Source: CAZDVK01 sp964508915 (GTDB lineage: Bacteria > Pseudomonadota > Alphaproteobacteria > Paracaedibacterales > CAIULA01). From it: a DNA stretch of 64,000 nucleotides. A model generated the notes under the pieces. It was not told where the DNA came from. It was given only the letters and a program-made list of their open reading frames with translations, and ran no database searches. Both the position numbers and the translations under genes were made by a program. This document shows positions 51,909 through 61,321 of this stretch, in pieces. The stretch lies in the NCBI GenBank assembly GCA_964508915.1, contig CAZDVK010000004.1:1-64000 (forward strand), in the 5' to 3' direction. Numbering within the stretch: the stretch's first letter is position 1; each line of letters starts with the position of its first letter.

Positions 51909-51936
51909 GGCCTGCAGTTTTGCAGGCCTTTTTTTT
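51909..51936 (+). terminator. Rho-independent terminator of rplM-rpsI
   Basis: A perfect 8-bp GC-rich stem (GGCCTGCA, TGCAGGCC) with a GTTT loop, immediately followed by eight T residues. Confidence 0.95.
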
Positions 51937-52000
51937 GTTGATTTTTCATGTCAGAATAAATTAAATAAAAAGAAAACATTTTTAAATATAAATATTCCTT

Positions 52001-54130
52001 GTGATAAAACTTTTTATTTCTTTTCTATTTTTACTGCTAATATCTACTACATCAATATTAGCATCCGCCCCTACACCCACATCGTACAGTAGCAAGGAAG
52101 AAATGAAAGCTGTTTCTGAACTTTTAACTTCAGGTTTAAACACACTAAAACAAGACAAAACGAATCTGATCATGTTTTTTACAAGAATCGATCAAAAATT
52201 GAATTTGCCCCCCTCAACCGATGCATCTGCACTGGACGTACATGCATTTTTATCAGATATGAGGTTTTGCAAAATTTTCACTTTGACCGAACTGATCAAA
52301 GATCCTGGAACAGTTTTAGATGAGAAAACTGCTTATTCAGAACAGATCAGAATAGAGGCGGAAATGTTAAAAACCAATTTTAGAAATCTAAAAGAACAAT
52401 CTGCATCATTACCCAACTATCGGCACCTTTTCAGAAATTATTTAATAGCTTTTGCAAAGGCAGGGGAAGCATTTTCTCACCTTGCAGCCGTTTATTCAGG
52501 GGGTTCGGGTGGATATAGAGAGAAAGCCTATTTGCAATGCTTAAGGTATTTTATGGTTGCTACTGGAAAGTTTGATGACTATAAAGAACTTTTAGGCACA
52601 GAGCCTGACCCAGAATTCGAAAATCTTGCTTTAACAGTGCATGCACAAATTTACCTTATTCCTTCTGCTGATAAGGGTGTAAAACGTGACAGCCTAAAAT
52701 ATATTAGACGACATGATCACGAAAAAGAGTATTCCAGTATTACTGGAGTACAAATGGAGGCACATAACAGGGAAGCAACTGCCAGGGCAGCCTACATGGA
52801 AAAACTGGAAAGAGCTAGTAGTAAGGGGGGACGCCTAGGTACATTAGCCCGCAAAAAGGTGCGCGATGAACAAGTTGCTGCCAATTTAAAATTGGCCGAA
52901 TGCGCAGCTACTTACCTTTCTGAAACAGCACCTGCACGCCCTCGTTTACTACTACAGGAAGCAGCGGTTCAAGCACGATTGATAGATGACTTTGAAAATA
53001 AACCCTTAACAGAGTTGCTAGCTTTAGAAAAGCAAGTCGTAGACTTTGAAACAGGCCTTTTAGCAGCTTTTCAAGATGAAATGGGTGCAGCGAGAACAAG
53101 ACTACCGCAGCTTATTTATGCCTATAACTATTTAGAAACCCTTTCAGAGGCTTCCAAAAAAGATAAAATTGAAACCATTCAAAATATCGCTTTTAGATCA
53201 ACTGTTCTTTTTTTAAGCCTTGGAAAATATTCAGATGCTCAAAAAAGATTTCAAGCCTGCTTAGAATATATGGCTTTAAGAATGCCAATACCCGAAGGCT
53301 TTAACTTAGCGGGCGCTTATTTTGATGCATTAGCAGGAGACCCTACAAATTTAGCTGCATTAATGACCCAGAAAAAAAAGAAGAAAAGTGGCGCTGCCAG
53401 AAAACGTGCAGCCAAGGCAAAAGAAGCAGCGTTGCTGGCAACGTCAACAGCAGAACCCGAAAGTGACGAAGACGATGACACTTCAAAGCGTAGTCAGACA
53501 AAGGCAATGCCCTCTCAAGTTTTATCTACTGTTTCAGACTATGTTGATGCGGTACCCACTACGCTTAGCAAAGCAGAAAAACGTCGTCGCCACAAAGAGG
53601 CTGTCAAAAAACGTGAAGAAGCTGCTGCTTGTGCTGTAAGCCTACGCACAACAGAACTTGAAAAAAAGTTACCTGATTCTGATGATGAAGAAGAAACATC
53701 TTCTGCTGTCCCTGTAGCCAGAACCGTTGTCGTGGAAAATTTTTCCTTAGTTGATCTATTCGGCTTAAAGTCCAGATCTAAAGAAGTTGACGATTCTATT
53801 TCCAGTGGCGCTTGGGATTTTACCCGTGACCAGTTTACTACATACATGACAACAGGGTTAGGCTGCTCCCGTCGAACTGGAAAAGGCGCTCATGAAGTTG
53901 TTTCCATACCAGATATTTTTGAAAAAAATGGTCAACCAATTTTTATTTTTCTACAGCTAGGTGGTTCCCTCACCCTTCCAAAATGGGATGGTGACTTTGT
54001 TCCCTATTACTTAAGGCCACAAATTCAAACCATGCGAAAAAAACTGTATGACTTTAAGTTAGCTGAAGTGGCCGCCACAAGGACTGCTGCTTCGCTATCA
54101 TTAAGAACAGACATAGAGGGTGAAGGATAA
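52001..54130 (+). CDS. Secreted family C protein with basic/acidic tracts and HicA-like C-terminal domain (709 aa)
   Basis: A 709-residue exported protein starting at GTG (signal about 1-24). The N-terminal 400 residues are helical. A lysine/arginine cluster (KKKKKSGAARKRAAKAK, near 457-473) resembles a nuclear localisation signal, followed by acidic SDEDDD, another basic KAEKRRRHKEAVKKRE and DSDDEEE. Residues 582-709 match the C-terminus of the protein at 39284-41329 (SLVDLFGL, DFTRDQFTTYM, GKGAHEVV, LTLPKWDG) and resemble HicA. An effector acting in a eukaryotic nucleus is a hypothesis only. Confidence 0.72.
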   Translation: MIKLFISFLFLLLISTTSILASAPTPTSYSSKEEMKAVSELLTSGLNTLKQDKTNLIMFFTRIDQKLNLPPSTDASALDVHAFLSDMRFCKIFTLTELIKDPGTVLDEKTAYSEQIRIEAEMLKTNFRNLKEQSASLPNYRHLFRNYLIAFAKAGEAFSHLAAVYSGGSGGYREKAYLQCLRYFMVATGKFDDYKELLGTEPDPEFENLALTVHAQIYLIPSADKGVKRDSLKYIRRHDHEKEYSSITGVQMEAHNREATARAAYMEKLERASSKGGRLGTLARKKVRDEQVAANLKLAECAATYLSETAPARPRLLLQEAAVQARLIDDFENKPLTELLALEKQVVDFETGLLAAFQDEMGAARTRLPQLIYAYNYLETLSEASKKDKIETIQNIAFRSTVLFLSLGKYSDAQKRFQACLEYMALRMPIPEGFNLAGAYFDALAGDPTNLAALMTQKKKKKSGAARKRAAKAKEAALLATSTAEPESDEDDDTSKRSQTKAMPSQVLSTVSDYVDAVPTTLSKAEKRRRHKEAVKKREEAAACAVSLRTTELEKKLPDSDDEEETSSAVPVARTVVVENFSLVDLFGLKSRSKEVDDSISSGAWDFTRDQFTTYMTTGLGCSRRTGKGAHEVVSIPDIFEKNGQPIFIFLQLGGSLTLPKWDGDFVPYYLRPQIQTMRKKLYDFKLAEVAATRTAASLSLRTDIEGEG

Positions 54131-54164
54131 TAAAACACCTGGGGTATATAAGAAACTACGTCTT

Positions 54165-54857
54165 CTAATTTTCAACATGTTTTTTGAGTCGCTGCACCCA
54201 CCCTGCCCAATCACGAAACCCCAGGTTTTCCTCAAAACTCAGTAAATCGTGATTAGCTTTCTGGCACATAGAATCAGACGGCAATTCTAACGGTAAATTC
54301 ATGGAAAGTGTCAAACATTGCGTCTTGCATGCTTGATATAAATGGTATGTGTAAAACATAGCTTCTTCAATAGTACGACCGCACGTAACAGAACCGTGGT
54401 TACGCATCAAAAGGGTAAATTTGTCTTGAAGGTCATCCGCAATTTTATAACCTTGGGAACCATGCAGTGCCAAAGAATCATAGTCGTGATAAGCAATTTG
54501 ATTGTAAAAGTGCAACGCCCACTGACTAATAGGCAATAAACCCGCCTTACAAGCAGACACCGCAACAATTTCAGGAACATGTATGTGAAAAATGGCCTGA
54601 ATATCTGGCCGTTTTTCATAGATATGTTTATGAATGGTGTAGCCAGTTGGGTTGGTACGATCGGATTCGTCAGCTTCACCCCATAAAGGAACGTCAAGAA
54701 GCACGTCGGGTGTCACATGTTCAAACAACATACCAAAAGGGTATATGTAAAAACTGTTTCCTGTTTGGGAACGGCCTGAAAGGTGTGTGTAGGTTAAATC
54801 ATCCAGCCCCAGATATGCCAAAATTTGGTAAGCTTGGGCTAATTTTTCCCGAATCAC
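54165..54857 (-). CDS. Class II aldolase/adducin-family protein
   Basis: A 230-residue protein with the class II aldolase/adducin fold. Opening REKLAQAYQILAYLGLDDLTYTHLSGR is typical, the zinc ligands are HIHVPE and the later H in YHDYDSLALHG, and MRNHGSVTCGRTIEEA is the conserved C-terminal segment. Members include fuculose-phosphate aldolases and methylthioribulose dehydratase; the substrate here is unknown. GTG start, 10 nt after the ftsY stop, so it is the last gene of the mtaB-ftsY operon. Confidence 0.85.
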   Translation of the reverse strand: MIREKLAQAYQILAYLGLDDLTYTHLSGRSQTGNSFYIYPFGMLFEHVTPDVLLDVPLWGEADESDRTNPTGYTIHKHIYEKRPDIQAIFHIHVPEIVAVSACKAGLLPISQWALHFYNQIAYHDYDSLALHGSQGYKIADDLQDKFTLLMRNHGSVTCGRTIEEAMFYTYHLYQACKTQCLTLSMNLPLELPSDSMCQKANHDLLSFEENLGFRDWAGWVQRLKKHVEN

Positions 54858-54867
54858 TTATGCCCCT

Positions 54868-55779
54868 CTATACTTCGATGCCAACTAAATTTTTTGAAAA
54901 TAAAGCAGCTGAAAATGGCTGCAGGTCATCTGTTTTTTCGCCAACACCCAGGGCATAAATAGGAATTTGATGTTCCTGCGCTAAAGCCACCACAACGCCG
55001 CCTTTGGCAGTGCCATCCAATTTTGTAATGATCAACCCTGAAACATTGGCTTCCCGCTTAAAAACATTTAATTGTTGATGGGCGTTTTGACCTGTTGTGG
55101 CATCCAAAACCAACAAGGTTTCATGGGGTGCTGATGGATCCAGCTTTTGCAACACCCGAATCATTTTTTTCAGCTCATCCATCAAGTTATCTTTGTTGTG
55201 AAGGCGGCCGGCCGTATCGATCATCAACACATCCGCTTTGTTTTCTTTAGCCTTTGATAAAGCATCATAAGCTAACGAAGCCGCATCACCATTAGGGGTT
55301 GTTGTGTAAATTTGGATACCAACCCTATGGGCCCAAATGGTCAATTGTTCAACGGCTGCAGCACGGAATGTATCACAAGCGGCAACTTCCACTTTTTTGC
55401 CTTGGTCCAAGAATTGCTGGGCTAGCTTTCCAATGGTTGTGGTTTTACCCGCACCATTCACACCAATCACCAATATAACCGTGGGGCTTTGTGTCAAAGC
55501 GAACGTTTTTTCACAAGGACGCAATATTTTTTCAATTTCTTCAGCAAGCAAACTTTGCACGTCTTCATAAGTCAGGGCTTTTTCTTGACGAACAGCCTCT
55601 AAGACCTGACGCAATTTTTGCGCCGTTTGAATACCCATGTCCGCTTGAATAAGGGTATCCTCTAAATCATCTAGTGTCGTTGAATCAACTTTATGAGCTT
55701 GAAATAGCGTTTTAAGGCTTCCCTCTACCTGATGGGTTGTTTTTTGAAGACCTTGTTTTAAACGCTGCCATAAACTCAT
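54868..55779 (-). CDS. ftsY: Signal recognition particle receptor FtsY
   Basis: A 303-residue SRP receptor GTPase (NG domain only, without the long acidic A domain of E. coli). G1 is GVNGAGKTTTIGKLA, then DTFRAAAVEQL, the G3 DTAGRLHN, and the G4-G5 TKLDGTAKGG. It docks ribosome-nascent chains at the inner membrane. Its ATG overlaps the mtaB stop by 4 nt. Confidence 0.96.
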   Translation of the reverse strand: MSLWQRLKQGLQKTTHQVEGSLKTLFQAHKVDSTTLDDLEDTLIQADMGIQTAQKLRQVLEAVRQEKALTYEDVQSLLAEEIEKILRPCEKTFALTQSPTVILVIGVNGAGKTTTIGKLAQQFLDQGKKVEVAACDTFRAAAVEQLTIWAHRVGIQIYTTTPNGDAASLAYDALSKAKENKADVLMIDTAGRLHNKDNLMDELKKMIRVLQKLDPSAPHETLLVLDATTGQNAHQQLNVFKREANVSGLIITKLDGTAKGGVVVALAQEHQIPIYALGVGEKTDDLQPFSAALFSKNLVGIEV

Positions 55780-57059
55780 GCAAAAACCCCTTCTAAATGC
55801 AGGTCAGTAAAGCCTGTTACAGTCACGTGCACAATGGGTTGAACCCCTTGTAAATTTGTTTGAATGCGAACAGGGGCAAATTGATTTGTTTTCCCCTGAA
55901 CCACCCCATTTTCCAAAGATTCCACAAGAATTGGAACTGTTTTGCCAACCTGACTTTTAAAAAATGTGTTCAAAGCCTGCTGCCCCTTGGCCCGCAAACG
56001 ACTAGCACGTTCCTTGATCAAACTTTTTTCGACCTGGGGCATTTTGCTGGCGGGTGTATTACTGCGTGCTGAATAAGGGAAAACATGCAAAAACGTTAGG
56101 TCGCATTCATCCACAATCCGCAGGGAATTTTCAAACATGTCTTCTGTTTCTGTTGGAAACCCAGCAATCAGGTCTGCCCCAAAGGCCACATCAGACCGTA
56201 AAGTTTTGGCTTTTTGGCAAAAATTTATAGCATCTTCCCGTAAATGGCGCCGTTTCATGCGTTTTAAAATCATGTTGTCACCGGCTTGTAAGCTTAGATG
56301 CAGGTGGGGCATTAGGCGTTCTTCATCAGCAATTAAGTGCCAAAGGCTTTCATCTATTTCCACAGGGTCAAGGGATGATAAACGAAGACGCCTTAGATCA
56401 GGCACCAACCCCAGCATACGTTTAATTGTTTGGCCTAAGGTTGGTTGCCCTGGCAAATCTTCCCCATAGGCCGTAATATCAACACCTGTTAAAACAATTT
56501 CTTCGTATCCATTTTCCAAAAGGGTTTGAATTTGTTTTACAATATCGCCTAAGGCTACGCTGCGTGAATTGCCTCGGCCATAAGGAATGGTACAAAATGT
56601 ACACCGGTGATTACACCCATTTTGAATTTGCACAAAAGCCCGTGATTTTCCATCAAAACCTGACACTAAATGGCTGGCAGTTTCTTTCACAGCCATAATA
56701 TCATTCACCTGCACCCGTTCAATAAGGCCTTCTGCCAGTTTTAAGTAAGTTTCAGGCTGCATTTTTTCCTGATTCCCAATAACTTGATCAACCTCATTCA
56801 TTTCAGAAAATTTATGGGGGTTAATTTGGGCCGCACACCCTGTGACAATAATTTTAGCATCGGGGTTTAGGCGGCGAATTTTTCGAATTTCTTGGCGGGC
56901 CTGCCGTTCCGCCTCGGCCGTAACAGCACATGTGTTAATGATAAAAGCATTTTGGATACCTGCCTTTGCAGACAATTCCTTAATAGCTTCTGATTCATAG
57001 GTATTCAGCCGACACCCGAAGGTAATGACCTGATTTTGGTGCTGTTCTGTTTGGGACAT
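55776..57059 (-). CDS. mtaB: tRNA t6A37 methylthiotransferase MtaB
   Basis: A 427-residue radical-SAM methylthiotransferase converting t6A37 to ms2t6A37. N-terminal UPF0004 cysteines are in GCRLNTYES, INTCAVTAEAE and VTGCAAQ; the radical-SAM cluster is CNHRCTFC. A C-terminal TRAM-like domain is present. Start ATG 57059. The MtaB assignment over MiaB or RimO rests on GCRLN and the overall pattern. Confidence 0.93.
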   Translation of the reverse strand: MSQTEQHQNQVITFGCRLNTYESEAIKELSAKAGIQNAFIINTCAVTAEAERQARQEIRKIRRLNPDAKIIVTGCAAQINPHKFSEMNEVDQVIGNQEKMQPETYLKLAEGLIERVQVNDIMAVKETASHLVSGFDGKSRAFVQIQNGCNHRCTFCTIPYGRGNSRSVALGDIVKQIQTLLENGYEEIVLTGVDITAYGEDLPGQPTLGQTIKRMLGLVPDLRRLRLSSLDPVEIDESLWHLIADEERLMPHLHLSLQAGDNMILKRMKRRHLREDAINFCQKAKTLRSDVAFGADLIAGFPTETEDMFENSLRIVDECDLTFLHVFPYSARSNTPASKMPQVEKSLIKERASRLRAKGQQALNTFFKSQVGKTVPILVESLENGVVQGKTNQFAPVRIQTNLQGVQPIVHVTVTGFTDLHLEGVFA

Positions 57060-57142
57060 AGCCTATTTTTATTCGTATTTTTGAATGCTTATTCTAACGA
57101 AATCAGAATAAATTGTCTAAGAATTAAGTAACAATATTTATC

Positions 57143-59941
57143 TTACTGGAGGCCACCAACAGCGTTTCTAGCTGGATCAATCCGTCTTGCAGCAGCTTCA
57201 GCTTGCAAACGACGACGCTCTTCCGCAGATAGTGGCACAACACTTCGTGCTTCTTCTGGAGTCACAGCACCAGCCGCAAATTCTCTTCGTTCAGCATCAA
57301 GGGCCTCATCTACTGCTAAAACGGCGGCTGCATGTATATTTTGCTTGGTAATTTGCACACGTGTTAGTATGGCTTGCGCCCGTTCATCATCTGCCAAGTA
57401 TTTTGGAATGGTGTCATTCAAATCAAAATCTTGATCTTTTGCCCAATCTGCTGCAATCCCCCTTAGGTCTGGGTAGTTTGTAACTTCATCTAATGTAGCT
57501 AAATACTGCACAAACGCCTCTAACAAACGATCCCGCTGATTATAAGTTGGAATTTCCTGGGTTTGCAAATACCCTTCCAACTGGTCAAGCACCCGTTGGC
57601 GATAATCAGCTAACTGAGCAGGTACCGTAATAACAGCTTCTTTTTCTTGTAAAAACTCATTTATTTTTTGGCGATATTGTTCCTGAACCGTTAGTTTTTC
57701 ACGATCTGCTTCCGCCATCAACTCTGCAAATGACATGCGCAGCAACTCAAACTGCATCCGAATGCGCGTGGCTTCATCCACCAATTCTATGCCATCAATA
57801 TTCACATCCCCTAGACGCCCTTGCAAAATAGCAATGGCTGTTCGTTGAGATTTCCCTTGGGGGCACACATCAACCCCATCCGCCATAGATTTGACTAAAG
57901 CAATTTTCATAGCTGTATGGGCATCACCCCCTTCGCGAGGATCCATAGGGTTTTTATACCCAGCATCTGTTTGGTAGGTTTTACAAAAATGCCAGAAATT
58001 AGCATAAATGTTTTCTAGTTTAATGCCACCTAAGGTAGCATTCCCACGAACGCTGCCCCACATTGGCACTGGGCCATTCAACGCACGCAGTGCTTTTTCT
58101 TGAACATCTGCTGAAAACCCCTGCCCTGCACGAATGAAGGTTTCAAGTTCAGCAAGTTCTGTTTGAACATTAAAATCTGTACCTAAATTATCAAAAATAT
58201 CGTCATGCACGTGGATTAATTTTTGAACAGCTAACAACGTTCTCGCATCCCGGTCACCTGCGTGCACATTTATGCCAACAGTCGGGTTCAAAGCCTGATG
58301 AGCACGTATAAAAGCATGTTGTTCCCCTAAAATGGCCTGCCATCTCAATCTTTCTGCTTCTTGAGCACGTCGTAGCTGCTCTTGTTCTTGGCGTACTCTT
58401 TCTTGACGCTCTTGTGCCTGTGTTATTGCAGCTTCAACAACCTGATTCCAATCTGCATCCTCACCTAAAATATGCGGGACACAACTTTGAAGAATCTGAT
58501 ATTTATAGGCTGCCAACCCTACAGCAACCCTACCTGACAAGTCGATAAGACGTTCTGCGAAAAGGCCTATAAAATCATAATTTCCTTTCAAGTGGGGCTT
58601 TAAAGCAGATTCGATCAAAGTATGAATCTGATAAAAACCCATCATTTCAAGTAATTTATTTTTAACCTGTTCATAGTATTCAGCAGGAACCGTAGCTAAG
58701 TATGAAAAGAAATAGCTTTGCTCCCACTGAGAAAGCCTTTTAATACGTCCATCCCGAATTGTATCAAAGAAAATTTCTTTTTCTCGTAAACTAAGCCGAC
58801 GCGTTTCAAAAAGTATAGTACTTGCTTCTCCACCTTCACCAGGTTCACAGTAACGTTGCACAAGCGCCAGAAATCTTTCCTGCTCTTCTAGACTATAAAA
58901 CGTACATAAATATAAAAGCTGCGGGTCAATAAGCGCTTCAGACTCTCTTGTGGCTCTTGCCTCCATTGTTTTATGGGTATAAAGCCGTGCTGTTAGGGCT
59001 TGAAGTTTTTTAATAAGCCAAACACGATCCTTCACAGGAATACGGTTCAGCATCCACTGGATAGATAGATCGTTATGCTCAACCAGCTCTCCTGTATTTT
59101 CTCTTTTCACACTATGCACAACTGTTGAGCTTCCAAGCCCGTGGTGATGCAAAAAATCGTCGCGATTTCCTAAATAATTAGTGTTTAACCTGATGCCATA
59201 TGTGATAGCTGCTGGCAATTCCTCATAGTCACCATAATATGGAACATATTCTGCCAAAATATCTTTCATTGAATAATAATAAGGCCATTCAAATGGATAC
59301 GAACCACCGGACAGTTTTCTAAAGGAGCCGATCATTCCAGAGCTTTGATTTTTCTCCCCCCGGTAATACATGCTGGGCCTGAAAATGGTTTTGGGCACAT
59401 CCCACGTCCAATTCACAGGTAGAGCGGGTGGCTCAACAAACCCACCACGTTCCCGGTCTTGGATCCCTTGATCTAAAAACCGGTACAAATTATACCAATG
59501 CAACTGAATAGGCCCATCATCAGATAGGGTGGGTTCTAACCCACCCGGTTGTTTGGTTATAAATCCAATGGAGCTACCAGCACGTCTAGCAATCTTCCAT
59601 TCAGCCGGGGTGGCGGGGGTTTCGCTGACACCGCCAAAGCCATATCCCATCAAAACTAAATGGGCCATGTTCACGTACCTACCACGACGATCTTCATGTG
59701 TTGCAGGGTTTGATGCTTGTTCCATTAACCAATCGGCAAAGGCATAAGCAATATGGACGCGTGCACGCATTTGTGTTTGCATAGCACGCTGCTTAGTCTG
59801 AACATCCCGTTGGTTCATTCGCAAAACAGTATGAATATCATTTTCTGTAATGTCAGCCCAAGAAGGCTTTGCATACCCCACAATAAAAGTGGCAATTATT
59901 AAACAAGCCCTTATCATGACTTGCTGACGCACAGCGCGCAT
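57143..59941 (-). CDS. Large secreted family B protein (932 aa)
   Basis: The largest ORF in the window. A signal peptide ends near KPSWA. Residues about 60-400 match the 518-aa protein at 36776-38332 (LVLMGYGF, KQPGGLEPTLSD, WTWDVPKTIFRPSMYYRG, YYSMKDI, QWMLNRIP, LLYLCTFYSLEEQ, LFETRRLSLREKE). The remaining 500 residues are helical, with a long Gln/Glu/Arg coiled coil (QERQERVRQEQEQLRRAQEAE in part) and no counterpart in the shorter copy. No catalytic motif seen. RBS AGGTAG precedes ATG 59941. Confidence 0.75.
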   Translation of the reverse strand: MRAVRQQVMIRACLIIATFIVGYAKPSWADITENDIHTVLRMNQRDVQTKQRAMQTQMRARVHIAYAFADWLMEQASNPATHEDRRGRYVNMAHLVLMGYGFGGVSETPATPAEWKIARRAGSSIGFITKQPGGLEPTLSDDGPIQLHWYNLYRFLDQGIQDRERGGFVEPPALPVNWTWDVPKTIFRPSMYYRGEKNQSSGMIGSFRKLSGGSYPFEWPYYYSMKDILAEYVPYYGDYEELPAAITYGIRLNTNYLGNRDDFLHHHGLGSSTVVHSVKRENTGELVEHNDLSIQWMLNRIPVKDRVWLIKKLQALTARLYTHKTMEARATRESEALIDPQLLYLCTFYSLEEQERFLALVQRYCEPGEGGEASTILFETRRLSLREKEIFFDTIRDGRIKRLSQWEQSYFFSYLATVPAEYYEQVKNKLLEMMGFYQIHTLIESALKPHLKGNYDFIGLFAERLIDLSGRVAVGLAAYKYQILQSCVPHILGEDADWNQVVEAAITQAQERQERVRQEQEQLRRAQEAERLRWQAILGEQHAFIRAHQALNPTVGINVHAGDRDARTLLAVQKLIHVHDDIFDNLGTDFNVQTELAELETFIRAGQGFSADVQEKALRALNGPVPMWGSVRGNATLGGIKLENIYANFWHFCKTYQTDAGYKNPMDPREGGDAHTAMKIALVKSMADGVDVCPQGKSQRTAIAILQGRLGDVNIDGIELVDEATRIRMQFELLRMSFAELMAEADREKLTVQEQYRQKINEFLQEKEAVITVPAQLADYRQRVLDQLEGYLQTQEIPTYNQRDRLLEAFVQYLATLDEVTNYPDLRGIAADWAKDQDFDLNDTIPKYLADDERAQAILTRVQITKQNIHAAAVLAVDEALDAERREFAAGAVTPEEARSVVPLSAEERRRLQAEAAARRIDPARNAVGGLQ

Positions 59942-59990
59942 ATTTTATTTCTACCTGAATAACTTTATTTTTATTTTTATCAAGTTATGA

Positions 59991-60005
59991 TTAACAAAGT
60001 ATTAA
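59991..60005. promoter_or_regulatory. CtrA-like TTAA-N7-TTAA site upstream of the 932-aa secreted gene
   Basis: TTAA-CAAAGTA-TTAA overlaps the mrp stop codon and lies 50 bp before the 932-aa gene. The spacer CAAAGTA is nearly the same as in the hemD and candidate-origin sites. Confidence 0.4.
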
Positions 60006-60778
60006 GGGAATTTCAATATTTTCACAACATCATCAAATATTTCCTGAATGTTTTTTTCAATTTCATGAGGTGTTCCCTGATCACACGCCGCCCTTAAGTT
60101 TGCATTCAGGGGAATCGCGCCTAGAAAAGGAATTTTGAGCCGTTCAGCTTCAAGTTTTGCGCCATTTTCAGAAAAAATATGACTTGATTCATGGCAGTGG
60201 GGGCATTCAAAAAAACTCATGTTTTCAATGATTCCTAAAATAGGCACCCCCACTTTAACAAACATATTTAACCCCTTGCGGGCATCAATTAAAGCAAGGT
60301 CTTGGGGCGTGGAAACAATAATGGCGCCATCCAGCTTAATTTTTTGCGTCAACGTCAAATGCGTATCACCAGTGCCAGGGGGCATATCAATCAGCAATAT
60401 ATCAGGGCCTTCATGGTGAAGCCAGTCGACCTCTTTTAATAATTGTGTCAGGGCGCTTTGGATCATGGGACCACGCCAAATAACCGGGGCTTCTTCAGGT
60501 ATCATAAGCCCCATAGACATCCAGGATATTCCGAATGATTGATGGGGAATTAATTTTTTGCCTTCTGTCACATCTGGTTTATCATGATTTCTAAATAATG
60601 TGGGAAATGATGGCCCATAAATATCAGCATCTAAAACGCCTACCTTTAAGCCCTGTCGTTTAAAGGCCAACGCCAATTGTGCTGTGACGGTTGACTTGCC
60701 AACCCCCCCTTTGCCAGAAGCAACGGCAATAATTTTTTGAACGCCTGGAAGCTGATTTTGTGAAAAACAAGCACTCAT
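60002..60778 (-). CDS. apbC: Mrp/ApbC-type P-loop ATPase (Fe-S cluster carrier), short form
   Basis: A 258-residue MRP/NBP35 protein. The deviant Walker A is SGKGGVGKS, the ribosomal-like VLDADIYGPSFP follows, and IDMPPGTGDTHLT is the Walker B region. The C-terminal CPHC motif binds the labile Fe-S cluster. Most alphaproteobacterial Mrp proteins carry an N-terminal DUF59 domain; here it is missing. It begins 9 nt after the tadA stop. Confidence 0.9.
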   Translation of the reverse strand: MSACFSQNQLPGVQKIIAVASGKGGVGKSTVTAQLALAFKRQGLKVGVLDADIYGPSFPTLFRNHDKPDVTEGKKLIPHQSFGISWMSMGLMIPEEAPVIWRGPMIQSALTQLLKEVDWLHHEGPDILLIDMPPGTGDTHLTLTQKIKLDGAIIVSTPQDLALIDARKGLNMFVKVGVPILGIIENMSFFECPHCHESSHIFSENGAKLEAERLKIPFLGAIPLNANLRAACDQGTPHEIEKNIQEIFDDVVKILKFP

Positions 60779-60787
60779 GAATTTTCC

Positions 60788-61228
60788 TTATCGTTTTTGT
60801 TGGAAAAAGTCTGTCAGCAAACTGCCGCATTCTTTTTCTAAAACGCCGCCGACGACATTGGGTTTAAAAAGGGTATGACTATAAACCTTGGCCCCATGGT
60901 CAATGGCGCCCCCTTTTGGATCATAGGCACCGAAATACACACATGGGATACGGGCATGGGCAATGGCAGCTGCGCACATAGCACACGGTTCCAGGGTTAC
61001 ATATAATTGACAATCAGTTAAATAGTAGGTCTGAAGAACCTGGCACGCCTGCCGAATTGCTAAAATTTCTGCATGGGCGGTGGCATCACACAACCCTTGT
61101 GTGCCATTATGCGCCTTGGCAATCACTTGATTTTTGTGAACAAGAACACATCCAACGGGCACTTCATCCGATGAAATGGCTTTTTTAGCTTCATCTAAAG
61201 CTAAACGCATGTAGGGGGAAAAATCCAT
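60788..61228 (-). CDS. tadA: tRNA-specific adenosine deaminase TadA
   Basis: A 146-residue zinc deaminase making inosine at tRNA-Arg wobble position 34. Zinc ligands H52-A-E54 (E54 catalytic) and P81-C-A-M-C85 are intact, and the family opening with VPVGCVLVH is present. It may instead act on free nucleobases, but the AHAEILAIRQA context favours TadA. Confidence 0.93.
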   Translation of the reverse strand: MDFSPYMRLALDEAKKAISSDEVPVGCVLVHKNQVIAKAHNGTQGLCDATAHAEILAIRQACQVLQTYYLTDCQLYVTLEPCAMCAAAIAHARIPCVYFGAYDPKGGAIDHGAKVYSHTLFKPNVVGGVLEKECGSLLTDFFQQKR

Positions 61229-61244
61229 TTATAATGACGAAAAA

Positions 61245-61321
61245 TGGCGGGAGTGACGGGACTTGAACCCGCGACCTCTGGCGTGACAGGCCAGCGCTCT
61301 AACCAACTGAGCTACACCCCC
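61245..61321 (-). tRNA. tRNA-Asp (anticodon GTC)
   Basis: A 77-nt cloverleaf: acceptor GGGGGTG/CACTCCC with one G-T wobble, D-arm AGCTCAGTTGGTTAGAGC, anticodon stem CTGGC/GCCAG around CTGTCAC (anticodon GTC), T-loop GGTTCAAGTCC, discriminator G and encoded CCA. Confidence 0.97.
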
